Source: Pseudomonas mangiferae
GTDB lineage: Bacteria > Pseudomonadota > Gammaproteobacteria > Pseudomonadales > Pseudomonadaceae
Reading direction: 5' to 3'
NCBI RefSeq assembly: GCF_007109405.1
Contig: NZ_VJOY01000001.1
Location: 530,780-594,779, forward strand
DNA: 64,000 nucleotides
The translations under genes and the position numbers were made by a program. Positions 20,521-30,182 of the stretch are shown in pieces. Positions within the stretch are counted from its first letter, which is position 1, and each line of letters begins with the position of its first letter. The notes below the pieces were generated by a model. It was not told the DNA's origin. It did not search any database and saw only the letters and a program-made list of their open reading frames with translations.

Positions 20521-22404
20521 ATGAAGATCATCCACAAGGTCGGCATCGCTGCCGCCGCGGTACTGTTCCTGACCACCAGCCTGTTGTCCGTGACCCAGAT
20601 CAGCCAGGTCCGCTCGACCCTGCGCAACCAGGTCGAGGCCAACATCATCGAGACCAGCAACTCCCTGGCCCGGCAGATCGAGAACTGGCTGAACGCCAAG
20701 CTGCGGCTGATGGACCTGATGGGACAGGCCATCGACAGCCGCTTCAGCCCCGAAGAAATCCAGCACCTGATCCGCCAGCCCATGCTCAAGGATGAATTCC
20801 TGCTGGTGTTCGGCGCCCTGGACAGCGACGGCAAGCCCATCAAGAACACCGATACCTGGCAGCCCAAGCCGGACTGGGATGGTCGGGCGCGCCCTTGGTA
20901 CTCCACTGGCAAGGCCTCTTCCCAGGCGGTGCTGACCGAGCCCTACACCGACTCCACTAGTGGCGAGATCCTGATTTCCGCCGTCACCAGGCTGACCAAC
21001 GCCGGAGCGTTCCAGGGCGTACTGGGTGGCGACATCCGCCTGCAGAAGGTGGCGGACGCGGTGAACACCCTGGACTTCAACGGTGCCGGCTATGCGTTCC
21101 TGCTGACCCGCAACGGCAACATCATTTCCCACCCGGACGCCAAGCTGAACGGCAAGGCCTACAGCGAGCTGTTCGGCGGCCAGAGTCCGGCCCTGGAGAG
21201 CACGCTCAAGGAAGTGGACACCGACGGCAAGGAGCTGCTGGTCGCCTTCACCCCGCTACCCAACCTGAAAGGCATGGACTGGTACATCGGCGTGGTGCTG
21301 GACAAGCACATCGTGATGGCCGAAGCGGACGCCCTGACCTGGCGCGCGGTGATCGGCACCATTCTCGGCGTGGTGATCAGCCTGCTGGTGCTGGGCTGGC
21401 TGATGGCCCGGCTGCTCAAGCCGCTGGAATGGCTCAATCGCTCCCTGAACGAGGTCAACCGTGGCGGCGGCGACCTCACCCAGCGCCTGCCGGCCCAGGG
21501 CAGCGACGAGATTTCCCTGGTCTCCCGGGAATTCAACGGCTTCCTGCAGAACCTGCAGACCCTCATCAGTGACGTCATGAACAGCTCTAACCGGGTCCGC
21601 GAGAGCACCACCCTCACCTCCAGCGAGGCCGACCTGGCCGCGCGGCGGCTGCAGGAACAGTTGATGGAGCTGGACCAGCTGGCTACCGCCATGCAGGAAA
21701 TGGCCTCCACCGCCGAGGAAGTGGCGCGCAACGCCCAGGCGGCCGCCCAGGCGGCCCTCGCCGCCAACCAGGAGACCGAGAACGGCGTCGCCGTGGTGTC
21801 CCGGTCCACCGAGGCGATCAAGCGCCTGGCCAACGAGATGGACGAGACCAGCCATGCCATCAACGAACTGGCCAAGCTCAGCCACAACATCGAGTCGATC
21901 CTCTCGGTGATCACCAGCATCGCCGACCAGACCAACCTGCTCGCCCTCAACGCCGCCATCGAGGCGGCCCGTGCGGGCGAGTCCGGCCGCGGCTTCGCCG
22001 TGGTGGCGGACGAGGTGCGTTCCCTGGCCTCGCGGACCCAGCAGTCCACCCAGGAAATCCGCCAGATGATCGACCAGTTGCAGAACGGCGTGAAGCAGGC
22101 CGAGGCCCGCATGCAGCAGAGCAGCGACACCGCCAGCCGTACCGCCGAGGAAGCCGGCGCGGCCAACGAGATGCTCGGCCGCATCCGCGACGCCATCACC
22201 CGCATCAACGACATGAACCTGCAGATCGCCACGGCAGCGGAACAACAGAGTGCCACCACCGAAGAGATCAACCGCAATACCACCAACATCCGCGACATCA
22301 GCCACGAGGTGGCCGGCGGTGCGGACAAGCAGGTACAGCAATGCGCGGTGATGGTGGATCAGGTGGGCCAGCAGAATCATTTGCTGGGCCGCTTCAAGGT
22401 CTGA
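20521..22404 (+). CDS. Methyl-accepting chemotaxis protein with dCache amino-acid sensor
   Basis: Chemoreceptor of 627 residues from ATG 20521. Order: first membrane helix (about 9-29), periplasmic double-Cache domain (about 35-275), second membrane helix (about 283-303, [19 protein letters not shown]), HAMP, then a methyl-accepting signalling domain with the hairpin tip [20 protein letters not shown]. The sensor contains R-x-W-Y (RPWY), a Tyr 15 residues later (EPY) and an Asp in GGD. These have the spacing of the amino-acid-binding motif of PctA-type receptors as I remember it. One motif position (121 in PctA) is Trp rather than Tyr. Probable ligands are amino acids or related amines. There is no CheR-binding tail (ends GRFKV). 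Confidence 0.92.
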   Translation: MKIIHKVGIAAAAVLFLTTSLLSVTQISQVRSTLRNQVEANIIETSNSLARQIENWLNAKLRLMDLMGQAIDSRFSPEEIQHLIRQPMLKDEFLLVFGALDSDGKPIKNTDTWQPKPDWDGRARPWYSTGKASSQAVLTEPYTDSTSGEILISAVTRLTNAGAFQGVLGGDIRLQKVADAVNTLDFNGAGYAFLLTRNGNIISHPDAKLNGKAYSELFGGQSPALESTLKEVDTDGKELLVAFTPLPNLKGMDWYIGVVLDKHIVMAEADALTWRAVIGTILGVVISLLVLGWLMARLLKPLEWLNRSLNEVNRGGGDLTQRLPAQGSDEISLVSREFNGFLQNLQTLISDVMNSSNRVRESTTLTSSEADLAARRLQEQLMELDQLATAMQEMASTAEEVARNAQAAAQAALAANQETENGVAVVSRSTEAIKRLANEMDETSHAINELAKLSHNIESILSVITSIADQTNLLALNAAIEAARAGESGRGFAVVADEVRSLASRTQQSTQEIRQMIDQLQNGVKQAEARMQQSSDTASRTAEEAGAANEMLGRIRDAITRINDMNLQIATAAEQQSATTEEINRNTTNIRDISHEVAGGADKQVQQCAVMVDQVGQQNHLLGRFKV

Positions 22405-22410
22405 CCCCCG

Positions 22411-22432
22411 AAAGGCGCCACCCGGTGCCTTT
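22411..22432 (+). terminator. Rho-independent terminator after the chemoreceptor gene
   Basis: AAAGGCGCC, loop ACCC, GGTGCCTTT, then a T-rich stretch. The stem has nine pairs including one G-T. It lies six bases after the stop codon. Confidence 0.8.
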
Positions 22433-22521
22433 CTTCATTTCACCCGCCAGACGGGCCCGTTGTCGCATCCAGTGCACACCTATACACTGGAGTGCCCTTT
22501 TCCCAGCGGATGCGTCTCGTC

Positions 22522-23262
22522 ATGGTCTATCTGCCGCGCCTGGCCCTGGTCGGCGTCGCCTTTCTCATCAGCGCAGTCGCCGGCCTGCTGCTGACGCTGG
22601 TGCGACCGTTCCATCCTGACAACAGCCGCCTGTGCGCCCGCCTCTACGCCTGGCCGATCCTGCGCCTGCTGGGCATCCGCATGGAGGTGGACGTCGATAC
22701 CCTGGATGCCTTGCGAGAGAGCTGCGTGGTGATCGCCAACCACCAGTCCAACCTGGACCTGTTCATCCTGGGCTCGGTGGTGCCGCGGCGCACCGTGAGC
22801 GTGGGCAAGAAGAGCCTGAAGTGGATTCCGCTGTTCGGCCAGGCCTACTGGCTGGCTGGCAATATCCTGGTGGACCGCGGCAACCCACGCTCGGCGAAGC
22901 GCGCCATGCGTGTCACCCATGCCGCCCTGAAGGAGCGGGATACCTCCATCTGGGTGTTCCCCGAAGGCACCCGCAGCCTCGGCCGGGGCCTGCAGCCTTT
23001 CAAGAAAGGCGCGTTCCAGATGGCGGTGGCCGCCGGGGTGCCCATCGTGCCGATCTGCGCCAGTTCCTACGTGGGGCGCCTGCATTTCGGGCGCTGGCGC
23101 AGTGGACGGGTGCGTATCCAGTCGCTGCCGCCGATTCCTACCGAGGGACTGAGCGCCCGGGATGTCCCGGCCCTGATGGAACGCTGCCAGGCCAGCATGA
23201 GCGCCTGCATCGAGCGGCTGGACACCCAGGCCTCGCCGCGAGGCTGGGCGGAGCCGGCCTGA
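22522..23262 (+). CDS. plsC: 1-acyl-sn-glycerol-3-phosphate acyltransferase
   Basis: Membrane enzyme that puts the second fatty acid on lysophosphatidic acid to make phosphatidic acid, the precursor of all phospholipids. The catalytic motif NHQSNLD (NHx4D) and the FPEGTRS motif are intact, as are VGKKSLKWIPLFGQAYW and PIVPICASSY. ATG 22522 (MVYLPRL) is chosen because it aligns with the E. coli PlsC start and gives 246 residues; upstream starts at 22510 or GTG 22492 are possible but less well supported. One N-terminal membrane helix is visible. Alone between two terminator-like gaps. Confidence 0.9.
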   Translation: MVYLPRLALVGVAFLISAVAGLLLTLVRPFHPDNSRLCARLYAWPILRLLGIRMEVDVDTLDALRESCVVIANHQSNLDLFILGSVVPRRTVSVGKKSLKWIPLFGQAYWLAGNILVDRGNPRSAKRAMRVTHAALKERDTSIWVFPEGTRSLGRGLQPFKKGAFQMAVAAGVPIVPICASSYVGRLHFGRWRSGRVRIQSLPPIPTEGLSARDVPALMERCQASMSACIERLDTQASPRGWAEPA

Positions 23263-23338
23263 ACTTCATTCGGCCGGCCGCCTCACAGGTTCAGGAGTGA
23301 CGACAGCCGTCGCCGGAATCTGAGAAGGAACGCGTGAA

Positions 23339-24310
23339 ATGGGTCGAGTGGTCGCCGCCGCGGCGTATGCGAAGGGTCACAAGGTCGCCGATATCTCCCT
23401 GGACCAGGGCAAGGAATGGGCGTCCCGCCCGGATCATTTCGTCTGGATCGGCCTGCATGACCCGGAGCCCGCCGAGCTGCTGCGGTTGCAGACCCAGTTC
23501 GACCTGCATGAACTGGCCTTGGAAGACGCCCTGGCGCAACACACCCGGCCCAAGCTGGAAACCTTCGGCGACGCCCTGTTCCTGGTGCTGTACTCGCCCG
23601 TCGAGGAAGACGGCAAGCTGGTGTTCGTCGAAACCCAGCTGTTCGCCGGCAAGGGCTACGTGATCAGCGCCCGCTATGGCGAGTCCCACTCCTTCACGCC
23701 CGTCCGCCAGCGCTGCGAGGCCCGGCCGCTGCTGCTGGAGCACGGCGAGGACTTCGTACTCTACGCCCTGCTGAACTTCGTCATCGAAAACTACCGGCCG
23801 CGCCTGGAACACGATCGGGCCGAGTTGGAGAAGATGGAACAGCGGGTGCTCAACTGCCCCCTGACCCAGTCCGACGTGGAACGCATCCACGGCATGCGCC
23901 GCGAGCTGCTGCGCCTACGCCGCTACGTGGCGCCCCTGGTGGAGATCTGCCAGGAGCTGCAGCACCTGGAATTCCCTTTCATCGACAAGCACATGCGGCC
24001 CTACTTCCGCGACCTGGCGATCCACGTGAATCGCCTGCTGGAAGATCTGACTGGGCTGCGGGAGATGGCCGACCACGCCTTTGAGATCGGCATGCTGCTG
24101 GAGTCGTCGCGGCAGAGCGTGGTGCAACGCAAGTTCGCCGCCTGGGCGGCGATCCTCGCCTTTCCCACGGCCATCGCCGGCATCTACGGGATGAACTTCC
24201 AGAACATGCCGGAGCTGACCTGGCACTACGGCTACTTCATCGTGCTGGGCGTCATCGGCGTGGGGTGCAGCGGGCTGTACGTCAACTTCAAGCGGCTCGG
24301 CTGGCTCTGA
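23339..24310 (+). CDS. CorA-type divalent metal (Mg/Co) transporter
   Basis: Protein of 323 residues of the CorA family, a pentameric inner-membrane channel for Mg2+ and sometimes Co2+ or Zn2+. There is a large cytoplasmic N-terminal domain with long helices (IENYRPRLEHDRAELEKME) and two C-terminal membrane helices. The selectivity motif YGMNF (GMN) sits between them near residue 290. The C-terminus KRLGWL is basic, as usual. The N-terminal 30 residues are less typical; the start follows AAGGA. Which metal is carried cannot be decided from sequence. Confidence 0.9.
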   Translation: MGRVVAAAAYAKGHKVADISLDQGKEWASRPDHFVWIGLHDPEPAELLRLQTQFDLHELALEDALAQHTRPKLETFGDALFLVLYSPVEEDGKLVFVETQLFAGKGYVISARYGESHSFTPVRQRCEARPLLLEHGEDFVLYALLNFVIENYRPRLEHDRAELEKMEQRVLNCPLTQSDVERIHGMRRELLRLRRYVAPLVEICQELQHLEFPFIDKHMRPYFRDLAIHVNRLLEDLTGLREMADHAFEIGMLLESSRQSVVQRKFAAWAAILAFPTAIAGIYGMNFQNMPELTWHYGYFIVLGVIGVGCSGLYVNFKRLGWL

Positions 24311-24325
24311 CCGCCGAGCCGGGCC

Positions 24326-25072
24326 TTAGCGCTGCTCCTGCTCCAGGGCCTCGATGGTCTCCCGGGGCTGGCTGACGAACCGCATCATCCATTCCGCCAC
24401 GGTCAGGCCATGGTGGTCGTCCTGCAGGCTGTCGATGGCCTGGTCGTAGAGTTCATCCCCCAGGTGCTGGCGGCGCAGGTCCAGCAAGGCGCGGGAATAG
24501 GCGTGAATGAATTCCGGATGGCCCTGGAAGCACAGCACCTGGTGGCCGATGCGATAGGCGGCGAAGGGGCAGAACGCACTGGACGCCACTACCGTGGCGT
24601 TGTCCGGCAAGGCGGTTACCTGGTCCTGGTGGCTGATCAGCAGGGTGAGGTCATCGAGGCGGGGGGTCATCCAGGACGCCTGCTCTTCCAGGCGGTAGCG
24701 GTGGGTCCCGAGGCCCCAGCCCTGGCTCGCCCGCTCGCTCTTGCCACCCAGCAGGAGCGCCAGCAACTGGTGACCGAAGCAGATGCCCAGGAGCTTGTCG
24801 CCGCGCTGGTAGCGATCCAGCAGGTACGCCTTGAGGGTCTGGATCCACGGGTCGCTGCCGAAGGAGTCGGCCTTGCTGCCGGTCACCAGGTAGGCATCGA
24901 AACGCTCGTCATCAGCGGGATACTCGCCCTGCACCACGTTGTAGACGAAGAACTGCGCGGGAACCGGTTGGCGGGCGAACAGCTGCTCGAACATGCGGCC
25001 GTACCCGTGGTACTGGTCGATCAGCTCGGGACGGAGAACATCGGTTTCCAGAATGCAGATGCGTAACGGCAT
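24326..25072 (-). CDS. Class I glutamine amidotransferase-like protein
   Basis: Protein of 248 residues with a complete class I amidotransferase domain: the nucleophile in GICFGHQ (near residue 104), the catalytic His-x-Glu in QGHPEF, and an oxyanion region YLVTGSKADS. Stand-alone proteins of this type resemble the GuaA amidotransferase domain and gamma-glutamyl hydrolases such as PuuD. The partner or substrate is unknown. ATG 25072 gives a normal N-terminus (MPLRICILETD); the ORF runs further upstream in a region with no homologous look. A homologue near beta-oxidation genes exists in P. aeruginosa as I recall. Confidence 0.85.
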   Translation of the reverse strand: MPLRICILETDVLRPELIDQYHGYGRMFEQLFARQPVPAQFFVYNVVQGEYPADDERFDAYLVTGSKADSFGSDPWIQTLKAYLLDRYQRGDKLLGICFGHQLLALLLGGKSERASQGWGLGTHRYRLEEQASWMTPRLDDLTLLISHQDQVTALPDNATVVASSAFCPFAAYRIGHQVLCFQGHPEFIHAYSRALLDLRRQHLGDELYDQAIDSLQDDHHGLTVAEWMMRFVSQPRETIEALEQEQR

Positions 25073-25236
25073 GGAGGTTCCTGAAACGGCAGGCAAAGTG
25101 TGCGTTTTATTTAACACACCCTGCCTGGGAGGGAAAGTGAAAGCTTCGCCTGGCCCGAGTCTTCGCCATGCCAGGCGACCGGCTACGAAGCGGCTGGTCG
25201 GCCTGTCAATAAAATTTGACAAGCCGCCGGCATGTT

Positions 25237-27381
25237 TCAGCGATACGTATCGCCCCGCTCCGCTCGGGCCCGCAAGCCCTCGGTGGGACGGAAGCGTTCG
25301 CCATAGCGGGCCGCCAGCGCGTCGGCACGCTCGACGAAGGCGCCCAGACCGTACTGGTTGATGAACTGCAGCGCCCCGCCCGTCCAGCTGGCAAAGCCGA
25401 TGCCGAAGATCGACCCGACGTTGGCGTCGGCGACCGAGGTCAGCACCCCCTCCTCCAGGCAACGCAAGGTTTCCAGCGCCTGGACGAACAAAAGCCGGTC
25501 GCGAACATCCGCCGCTGGCACCGGGTCGCCCTGGCCGCCGAAGTGCTTCGCCAGGTCCGGCCAGAGCCGTTTCTGCCCGCCCTCGTAGTCGTAGAAGCCC
25601 GCCCCGGCCGCCTTGCCGGCCCGCTGGAAGGTGCCGGTCATGCGCTCGATCACGCCATGGGCCGGGTGCTCCGGCGCCGCCTGGCCGGCTGCCCGCAAAT
25701 CCTCCTCGGTCTGCCGGCGGATGTGACTCATGAGACTCAGGGAGACCTCGTCGGAAACCGCCAGCGGGCCCACCGGCATCCCGGCGTTGCGGGCCTCGTT
25801 TTCGATCAGCGCGGCCGGCACCCCTTCGCCCAGCATGGCGATGCCTTCCTGGGCGAAGGTGGCGAACACCCGCGAGGTGAAGAAGCCCCGGCTGTCGTTG
25901 ACCACGATGGGTGTCTTGTGGATCTGCTGCACGAAATCGAAGGCGCGGGCCAGGGTCTGCTCGTCGGTGCAGGCGCCGCGGATGATTTCCACCAGGGGCA
26001 TCTTGTCCACCGGGCTGAAGAAATGCAGCCCGATGAAGCGCTCCGGTCGCGCCACCGCCTCGGCCAGGCCACTGATGGGCAGGGTCGAGGTATTGCTGGC
26101 GATCACCGCCTCGGCTCCGGCCGCCCGCTCGGCCGCGGCGCTCACCTGCCCCTTGAGCGCGCGGTCCTCGTAGACCGCCTCGATCACCAGGTCGCAGCCG
26201 GCGAAGTCCTCGTCGCGCTCGCTCGGCTGGATGCGGGCCAGGAACGCCTCGCGCTGCTCCGCCGTCATCCGACCCTTGGCCACCTGGGCGTCCAGCAGGG
26301 CCGCCGAGCGCTGGCGACCATGCTCCGCCGCGGCCAGGGAGACGTCCTTGAGCACCACCTGGATGTCCACCGCCGCGGCCACGTGGGCGATGCCCGCCCC
26401 CATCATGCCGGCGCCGATCACCCCCAGGCGTTTCACCCGGCTGCGGGGCGGGCCGGCGGGGCGTGAACGTCCGGAGGTGATGTCGTTGAGCTGGAACCAG
26501 AAGGTCCCGATCATGTTCTTCGCCACCTGCCCGATGGCCAGCTCGGTGAAATAGCGCGCTTCGATCAGCTGTGCGGTGTCGAAGTCCACCTGGGCGCCCT
26601 CCACGGCCGCGCAGAGGATCTTCTCCGGCGCCGGCAGGCAGCCACGGGTCTTTTCCCGCAGGATCGAGGGGGCGATGGACAGCATCTGGGCCACGGCGGG
26701 GCTGGCCGGGGTGCCGCCGGGAAGCGCGTAGCCACGCGTGTCCCAGGGCTGGGCCACGGCCGGGTTGGCCAGAATCCACTGCCGCGCCCGGACCAGCAGG
26801 TCCTCGCGGTCGCGGGCCAGCTCATGGACCAGCCCGGCCTTGAGCGCCGCCGCCGGCCGCAGCTTCCGGCCCTCCAGCAGGTAGGGCAGCGCCTTCTCCA
26901 GGCCCAGCAGACGCACCATCCGCACCACCCCGCCGCCGCCGGGCAGCAAGCCCAGGGTGACTTCGGGCAAGCCGACCTGCACGGAGGGTTCGTCCAGGGC
27001 GATGCGCCGGTGGCAGGCCAGGCAGATTTCCCAGCCGCCGCCCAGGGCCGCGCCGTTGATGGCGGCCACCACCGGCTTGCCCAGGGTTTCCAGGCGGCGC
27101 AGGTCCTGCTTGATCCGCAGCACCATGCGGTAGAAATCGCCGGCGGTGTCGGGCGTGGCCTGCACCAGCTCGTTGAGGTCGCCACCGGCGAAGAAGGTCT
27201 TCTTGGCCGAGGTGACGATCACCCCGGCGATGCTGTCCTTCTCCGCCTCCAAGCGCTCGATCACGTGGGCCATGGCATCGCGGTACACCGCGTTCATGGT
27301 GTTGGCGCTCTGCCCGGGCAGGTCGATGGTCAACACGACGATGGCGTCGTGGTCTTTTTCGTAGCGAATGGCATCGGTCAT
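25237..27381 (-). CDS. Fatty-acid oxidation multifunctional enzyme (enoyl-CoA hydratase / 3-hydroxyacyl-CoA dehydrogenase)
   Basis: Protein of 714 residues of the FadB/FadJ type. The N-terminal hydratase domain contains NGAALGGGWEICLACH and GLPEVTLGLLPGGGG, with both catalytic glutamates present. The dehydrogenase Rossmann domain begins near residue 315 (LGVIGAGMMGAGIAH) and is followed by the C-terminal 3HCDH domains (DSRGFFTSRVF, FHFFSPVDKMPLVEI-like region). It converts trans-2-enoyl-CoA to 3-ketoacyl-CoA. The thiolase gene is 24 bases upstream on the same strand, so the pair forms a beta-oxidation operon. Resembles the PA1737-PA1736 pair of P. aeruginosa rather than fadBA5, from memory. 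Confidence 0.92.
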   Translation of the reverse strand: MTDAIRYEKDHDAIVVLTIDLPGQSANTMNAVYRDAMAHVIERLEAEKDSIAGVIVTSAKKTFFAGGDLNELVQATPDTAGDFYRMVLRIKQDLRRLETLGKPVVAAINGAALGGGWEICLACHRRIALDEPSVQVGLPEVTLGLLPGGGGVVRMVRLLGLEKALPYLLEGRKLRPAAALKAGLVHELARDREDLLVRARQWILANPAVAQPWDTRGYALPGGTPASPAVAQMLSIAPSILREKTRGCLPAPEKILCAAVEGAQVDFDTAQLIEARYFTELAIGQVAKNMIGTFWFQLNDITSGRSRPAGPPRSRVKRLGVIGAGMMGAGIAHVAAAVDIQVVLKDVSLAAAEHGRQRSAALLDAQVAKGRMTAEQREAFLARIQPSERDEDFAGCDLVIEAVYEDRALKGQVSAAAERAAGAEAVIASNTSTLPISGLAEAVARPERFIGLHFFSPVDKMPLVEIIRGACTDEQTLARAFDFVQQIHKTPIVVNDSRGFFTSRVFATFAQEGIAMLGEGVPAALIENEARNAGMPVGPLAVSDEVSLSLMSHIRRQTEEDLRAAGQAAPEHPAHGVIERMTGTFQRAGKAAGAGFYDYEGGQKRLWPDLAKHFGGQGDPVPAADVRDRLLFVQALETLRCLEEGVLTSVADANVGSIFGIGFASWTGGALQFINQYGLGAFVERADALAARYGERFRPTEGLRARAERGDTYR

Positions 27382-27405
27382 GGCAAAGGCTTCCGTCGGG
27401 CGCGA

Positions 27406-28611
27406 TTAGAGACGTTCGATGATGGTGGCGATACCCATGCCGCCGCCGACGCACAAGGTGGCGAGGCCGTACCGCTGCTGGCGGGCCTCCAGCTCGTCCA
27501 GCAGCGTGCCGAGGATCGCGCAGCCGGTGGCGCCCAAAGGATGGCCGAGGGCGATGGAGCCGCCATTGACGTTGACCCGCGCCTCGTCGACGCCCATTTC
27601 CCGCATGAACCGCAGCACCACCGAGGCGAACGCCTCGTTGACCTCGAACAGGTCGATGTCCTCCACCCGCAGGCCGGCCTTGGCCAGTACCTTGCGGGTG
27701 GCCGGCGCCGGGCCGGTGAGCATGATGGTCGGGTCGCTGCCGGTGACCGCGGTGGCGACGATTCGCGCCCGGGGCGCCAGGCCCAGGGCGGCGCCCTTCT
27801 GTGGCGAGCCGATGAGCATGAGGGCCGCGCCGTCGACGATGCCCGAGCTGTTGCCGGGGGTGTGCACGTGATCGATCCGCTCCAGGTGGCTGTACTTGCG
27901 CAGCGCGGTGGCATCGAAGCCCATGCGCCCCATGGCCTCGAAGCTGGGCTTCAGCTTGCCGAGGCCCTCCAGGGTGGAATCGGCGCGGATGAATTCATCG
28001 TGGTCCAGCAGGACGATGCCGTTCTGGTCGGTCACCGACACCAGGGAGCGGGCGAAGGCGCCGGCATCCCGGGCGCTCGCTGCCTTGCGCTGGGAGCGCA
28101 GGGCGAAAGCGTCCACATCGTCCCGGGAAAAGCCCTCCAGGGTGGCGATCAGGTCCGCGCCGATGCCTTGGGGAACGAACTGGCTGTGCAGGTTGGTAGC
28201 CGGGTCCAGGGCCCAGGCACCCCCGTCGCTGCCCATGGGCACCCGCGACATGGACTCCACGCCGCCGGCCACCACCAGGTCCTCGAACCCCGAGCGCACC
28301 TTCATCGCCGCCAGGTTCACCGCCTCCAGACCCGAGGCACAGAAGCGGTTCAGCTGCACGCCGGCCACCCGGACGTCCCAGTCCGCCACCAGCGCAGCGG
28401 TCTTGGCGATGTCCGCACCCTGGTCGCCCACCGGGGTCACGCAGCCGAGGACGATGTCGTCCACCTCGCCGGTGTCCAGGTCGTGGCGCCGCTGCAGCGC
28501 CCGCAGGAGTCCCGCGGCCAGGTCCACCGGCTTGACGCTGTAGAGGGCGCCGTCCTTCTTGCCTTTGCCGCGGGGCGTGCGCACCGCGTCGTAGATGTAA
28601 GCCTCGCTCAT
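27406..28611 (-). CDS. Acetyl-CoA C-acyltransferase (thiolase)
   Basis: Thiolase of 401 residues that cleaves 3-ketoacyl-CoA to acetyl-CoA and a shortened acyl-CoA. The acyl-accepting Cys is in [12 protein letters not shown] (near residue 91); the C-terminal active-site motifs are [17 protein letters not shown] and [13 protein letters not shown] 28611 follows GAGAGG and gives the family's usual length. It is the first gene of the operon with the multifunctional hydratase-dehydrogenase. Substrate chain length cannot be told from sequence. Confidence 0.93.
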   Translation of the reverse strand: MSEAYIYDAVRTPRGKGKKDGALYSVKPVDLAAGLLRALQRRHDLDTGEVDDIVLGCVTPVGDQGADIAKTAALVADWDVRVAGVQLNRFCASGLEAVNLAAMKVRSGFEDLVVAGGVESMSRVPMGSDGGAWALDPATNLHSQFVPQGIGADLIATLEGFSRDDVDAFALRSQRKAASARDAGAFARSLVSVTDQNGIVLLDHDEFIRADSTLEGLGKLKPSFEAMGRMGFDATALRKYSHLERIDHVHTPGNSSGIVDGAALMLIGSPQKGAALGLAPRARIVATAVTGSDPTIMLTGPAPATRKVLAKAGLRVEDIDLFEVNEAFASVVLRFMREMGVDEARVNVNGGSIALGHPLGATGCAILGTLLDELEARQQRYGLATLCVGGGMGIATIIERL

Positions 28612-29021
28612 GTGATCCTCTCGGAGCCGGTGATCGGGAAGACAGCATAGGGTCCAGCCGCCGCGCGTGTCGGCCGTGACGGCATGACGCACGTACCCGG
28701 TCGGCCACGACGACCTTGCCCGGACGAACGGTTGTTCGATCCGACGATCCGTCAAGGCGCCCACGCGAACCGTCTGGCACAGGCATTCGGCGCCTCCAAC
28801 GCGGTACGAAGGGTGGAATTGCCCTCATTTCCGTGCCCTTATCGGGGCTTTTCGGACCATCGTCCCTGACGGAGGGCGCGGAATTATCTAAACCTTAACG
28901 AATCGTACCCAATGATGTCGCCGGGTCTGCCGGGACATCATCGATCCATGCCACGGGTCTTTCCTTCCGCCAGGCCGTCGGAGCGGACCAAGGAAACCCA
29001 ACAACAAAAAAGGCGCCGGCC
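28612..29021. other. Intergenic region with an inverted repeat
   Basis: No convincing gene in these 410 bases. It should hold the promoter of the thiolase operon. Near the right end ATGATGTC (28912-28919) and GACATCAT (28934-28941) form an eight-base inverted repeat around a GC-rich core. That could be an operator or a hairpin; there is no T run. Confidence 0.5.
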
Positions 29022-29117
29022 ATGTTCAAGCACCCCAAATTGCGGCAAGCGAGCCTGATCCTGTTCGCGACCACCGTCATCCTGATCCTTCCCAACCTCA
29101 CCCGCTGGTTCGGCTGA
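29022..29117 (+). CDS. Possible 31-residue membrane peptide
   Basis: Very short ORF starting MFKHPKLRQASLILFATTV. It has a basic N-terminus and one hydrophobic segment of about 15-18 residues, ending NLTRWFG. The shape is that of a single-span small inner-membrane peptide. The ribosome site (AAGGCG) is weak, and no family is recognised. The only support is the composition and the open frame. Confidence 0.45.
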   Translation: MFKHPKLRQASLILFATTVILILPNLTRWFG

Positions 29118-29197
29118 GCGCCAGCAGGCGCGGCCGCTGGGCTAGCCCGACGCGCTGACGTAGGATGGGCGCCCTTCGCACTGCCAAGGAATGCCGA

Positions 29198-29989
29198 ATG
29201 CGCGCCCTGCTGCTCACCCTGCTCGTCACCTGCCTGCCGGCGACCGCTGCGGAGCTGACGATCGAGACCCCGAACGGCGCCCATGCCTGGACGACCGCCG
29301 ACCTGCTGGCACACCCCGCACGAACGGAAATCGACATCCCGCAGGACGTTTCCTACAAGCGCGCCATGCACTACCAGGCGGTTCCGCTGGCCACCTTGCT
29401 GACCGGCCTGAAACCCGACGACACCCTCCAGGCGGTAGCCCTGGACGGCTTCGCCGCGGAGCTGCAGGCCGCCCCGCTGCTGGCGGCCCAGGGCGCCCGG
29501 GCCTGGCTGGCGATCGAGGACCCGGCTCACCCCTGGCCCCCACTGGGCGATGAAAAGCCCAGCGCCGGCCCGTTCTACCTGGTCTGGACCGACCCCGCCG
29601 CCGGCCGCATCGTGCCGGAACAGTGGCCGTTCCAGATCGCCCGCCTGCGCTACCTGGCGCCCATCGCCCAGCGCTTTCCCGCCCTGTTGCCGGCTGCCGA
29701 TGCCAGCCCGGCGGTGCGCGAGGGCTTCCTCGCCTTCCAGAAGAACTGCCTCGCCTGCCATCGCCTCAACGGTGCGGGCGACGCGGCGTTCGGCCCGGAC
29801 CTCAACCTGCCCTACAGCCCCACCGAGTATTTCGCCGACGATTTCCTCGGCCGCTACATCCGCGACCCGCAAAGCCTGCGCCGCTGGCCCCAGGCAAAAA
29901 TGCCGGCCTTCAGCCGGGAGATTCTCGACGACGACACGCTGCACCACCTGATTGACTACCTGCGTCACATGGCCAAGCGAAAGGCCTGA
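29198..29989 (+). CDS. Exported c-type cytochrome with N-terminal extra domain
   Basis: Exported protein of 263 residues from ATG 29198. Residues 1-18 are a signal peptide (MRALLLTLLVTCLPATA). The C-terminal part carries one haem c site, CLACH, with a probable Met ligand in AKMPAF about 65 residues later, as in class I cytochromes. The 120 residues in between (ELTIETPNGAHAWTTADL, YQAVPLATLL) resemble a shortened oxidoreductase molybdopterin-binding fold but lack a visible cofactor Cys, so they may be a binding domain only. An electron-transfer role in the periplasm is inferred. No partner dehydrogenase is adjacent. Confidence 0.8.
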   Translation: MRALLLTLLVTCLPATAAELTIETPNGAHAWTTADLLAHPARTEIDIPQDVSYKRAMHYQAVPLATLLTGLKPDDTLQAVALDGFAAELQAAPLLAAQGARAWLAIEDPAHPWPPLGDEKPSAGPFYLVWTDPAAGRIVPEQWPFQIARLRYLAPIAQRFPALLPAADASPAVREGFLAFQKNCLACHRLNGAGDAAFGPDLNLPYSPTEYFADDFLGRYIRDPQSLRRWPQAKMPAFSREILDDDTLHHLIDYLRHMAKRKA

Positions 29990-30182
29990 CCGGGGAACTA
30001 TCGCCCCCGGGTGCCCACGAACCTAGGGTCTGCAGAACAGCCCGGCAGGACCGGGACGGGCATGATGGGGCGGTTCGCGCTCGACTCTCCTTCGCCTCGC
30101 CCTCCTCCTTCCTGCCCGCGCCTGCAGTCCACGTGGCCGGTACGCGACCGGCTGGACCCACCACCCGCCGGAGGACGGTCTC

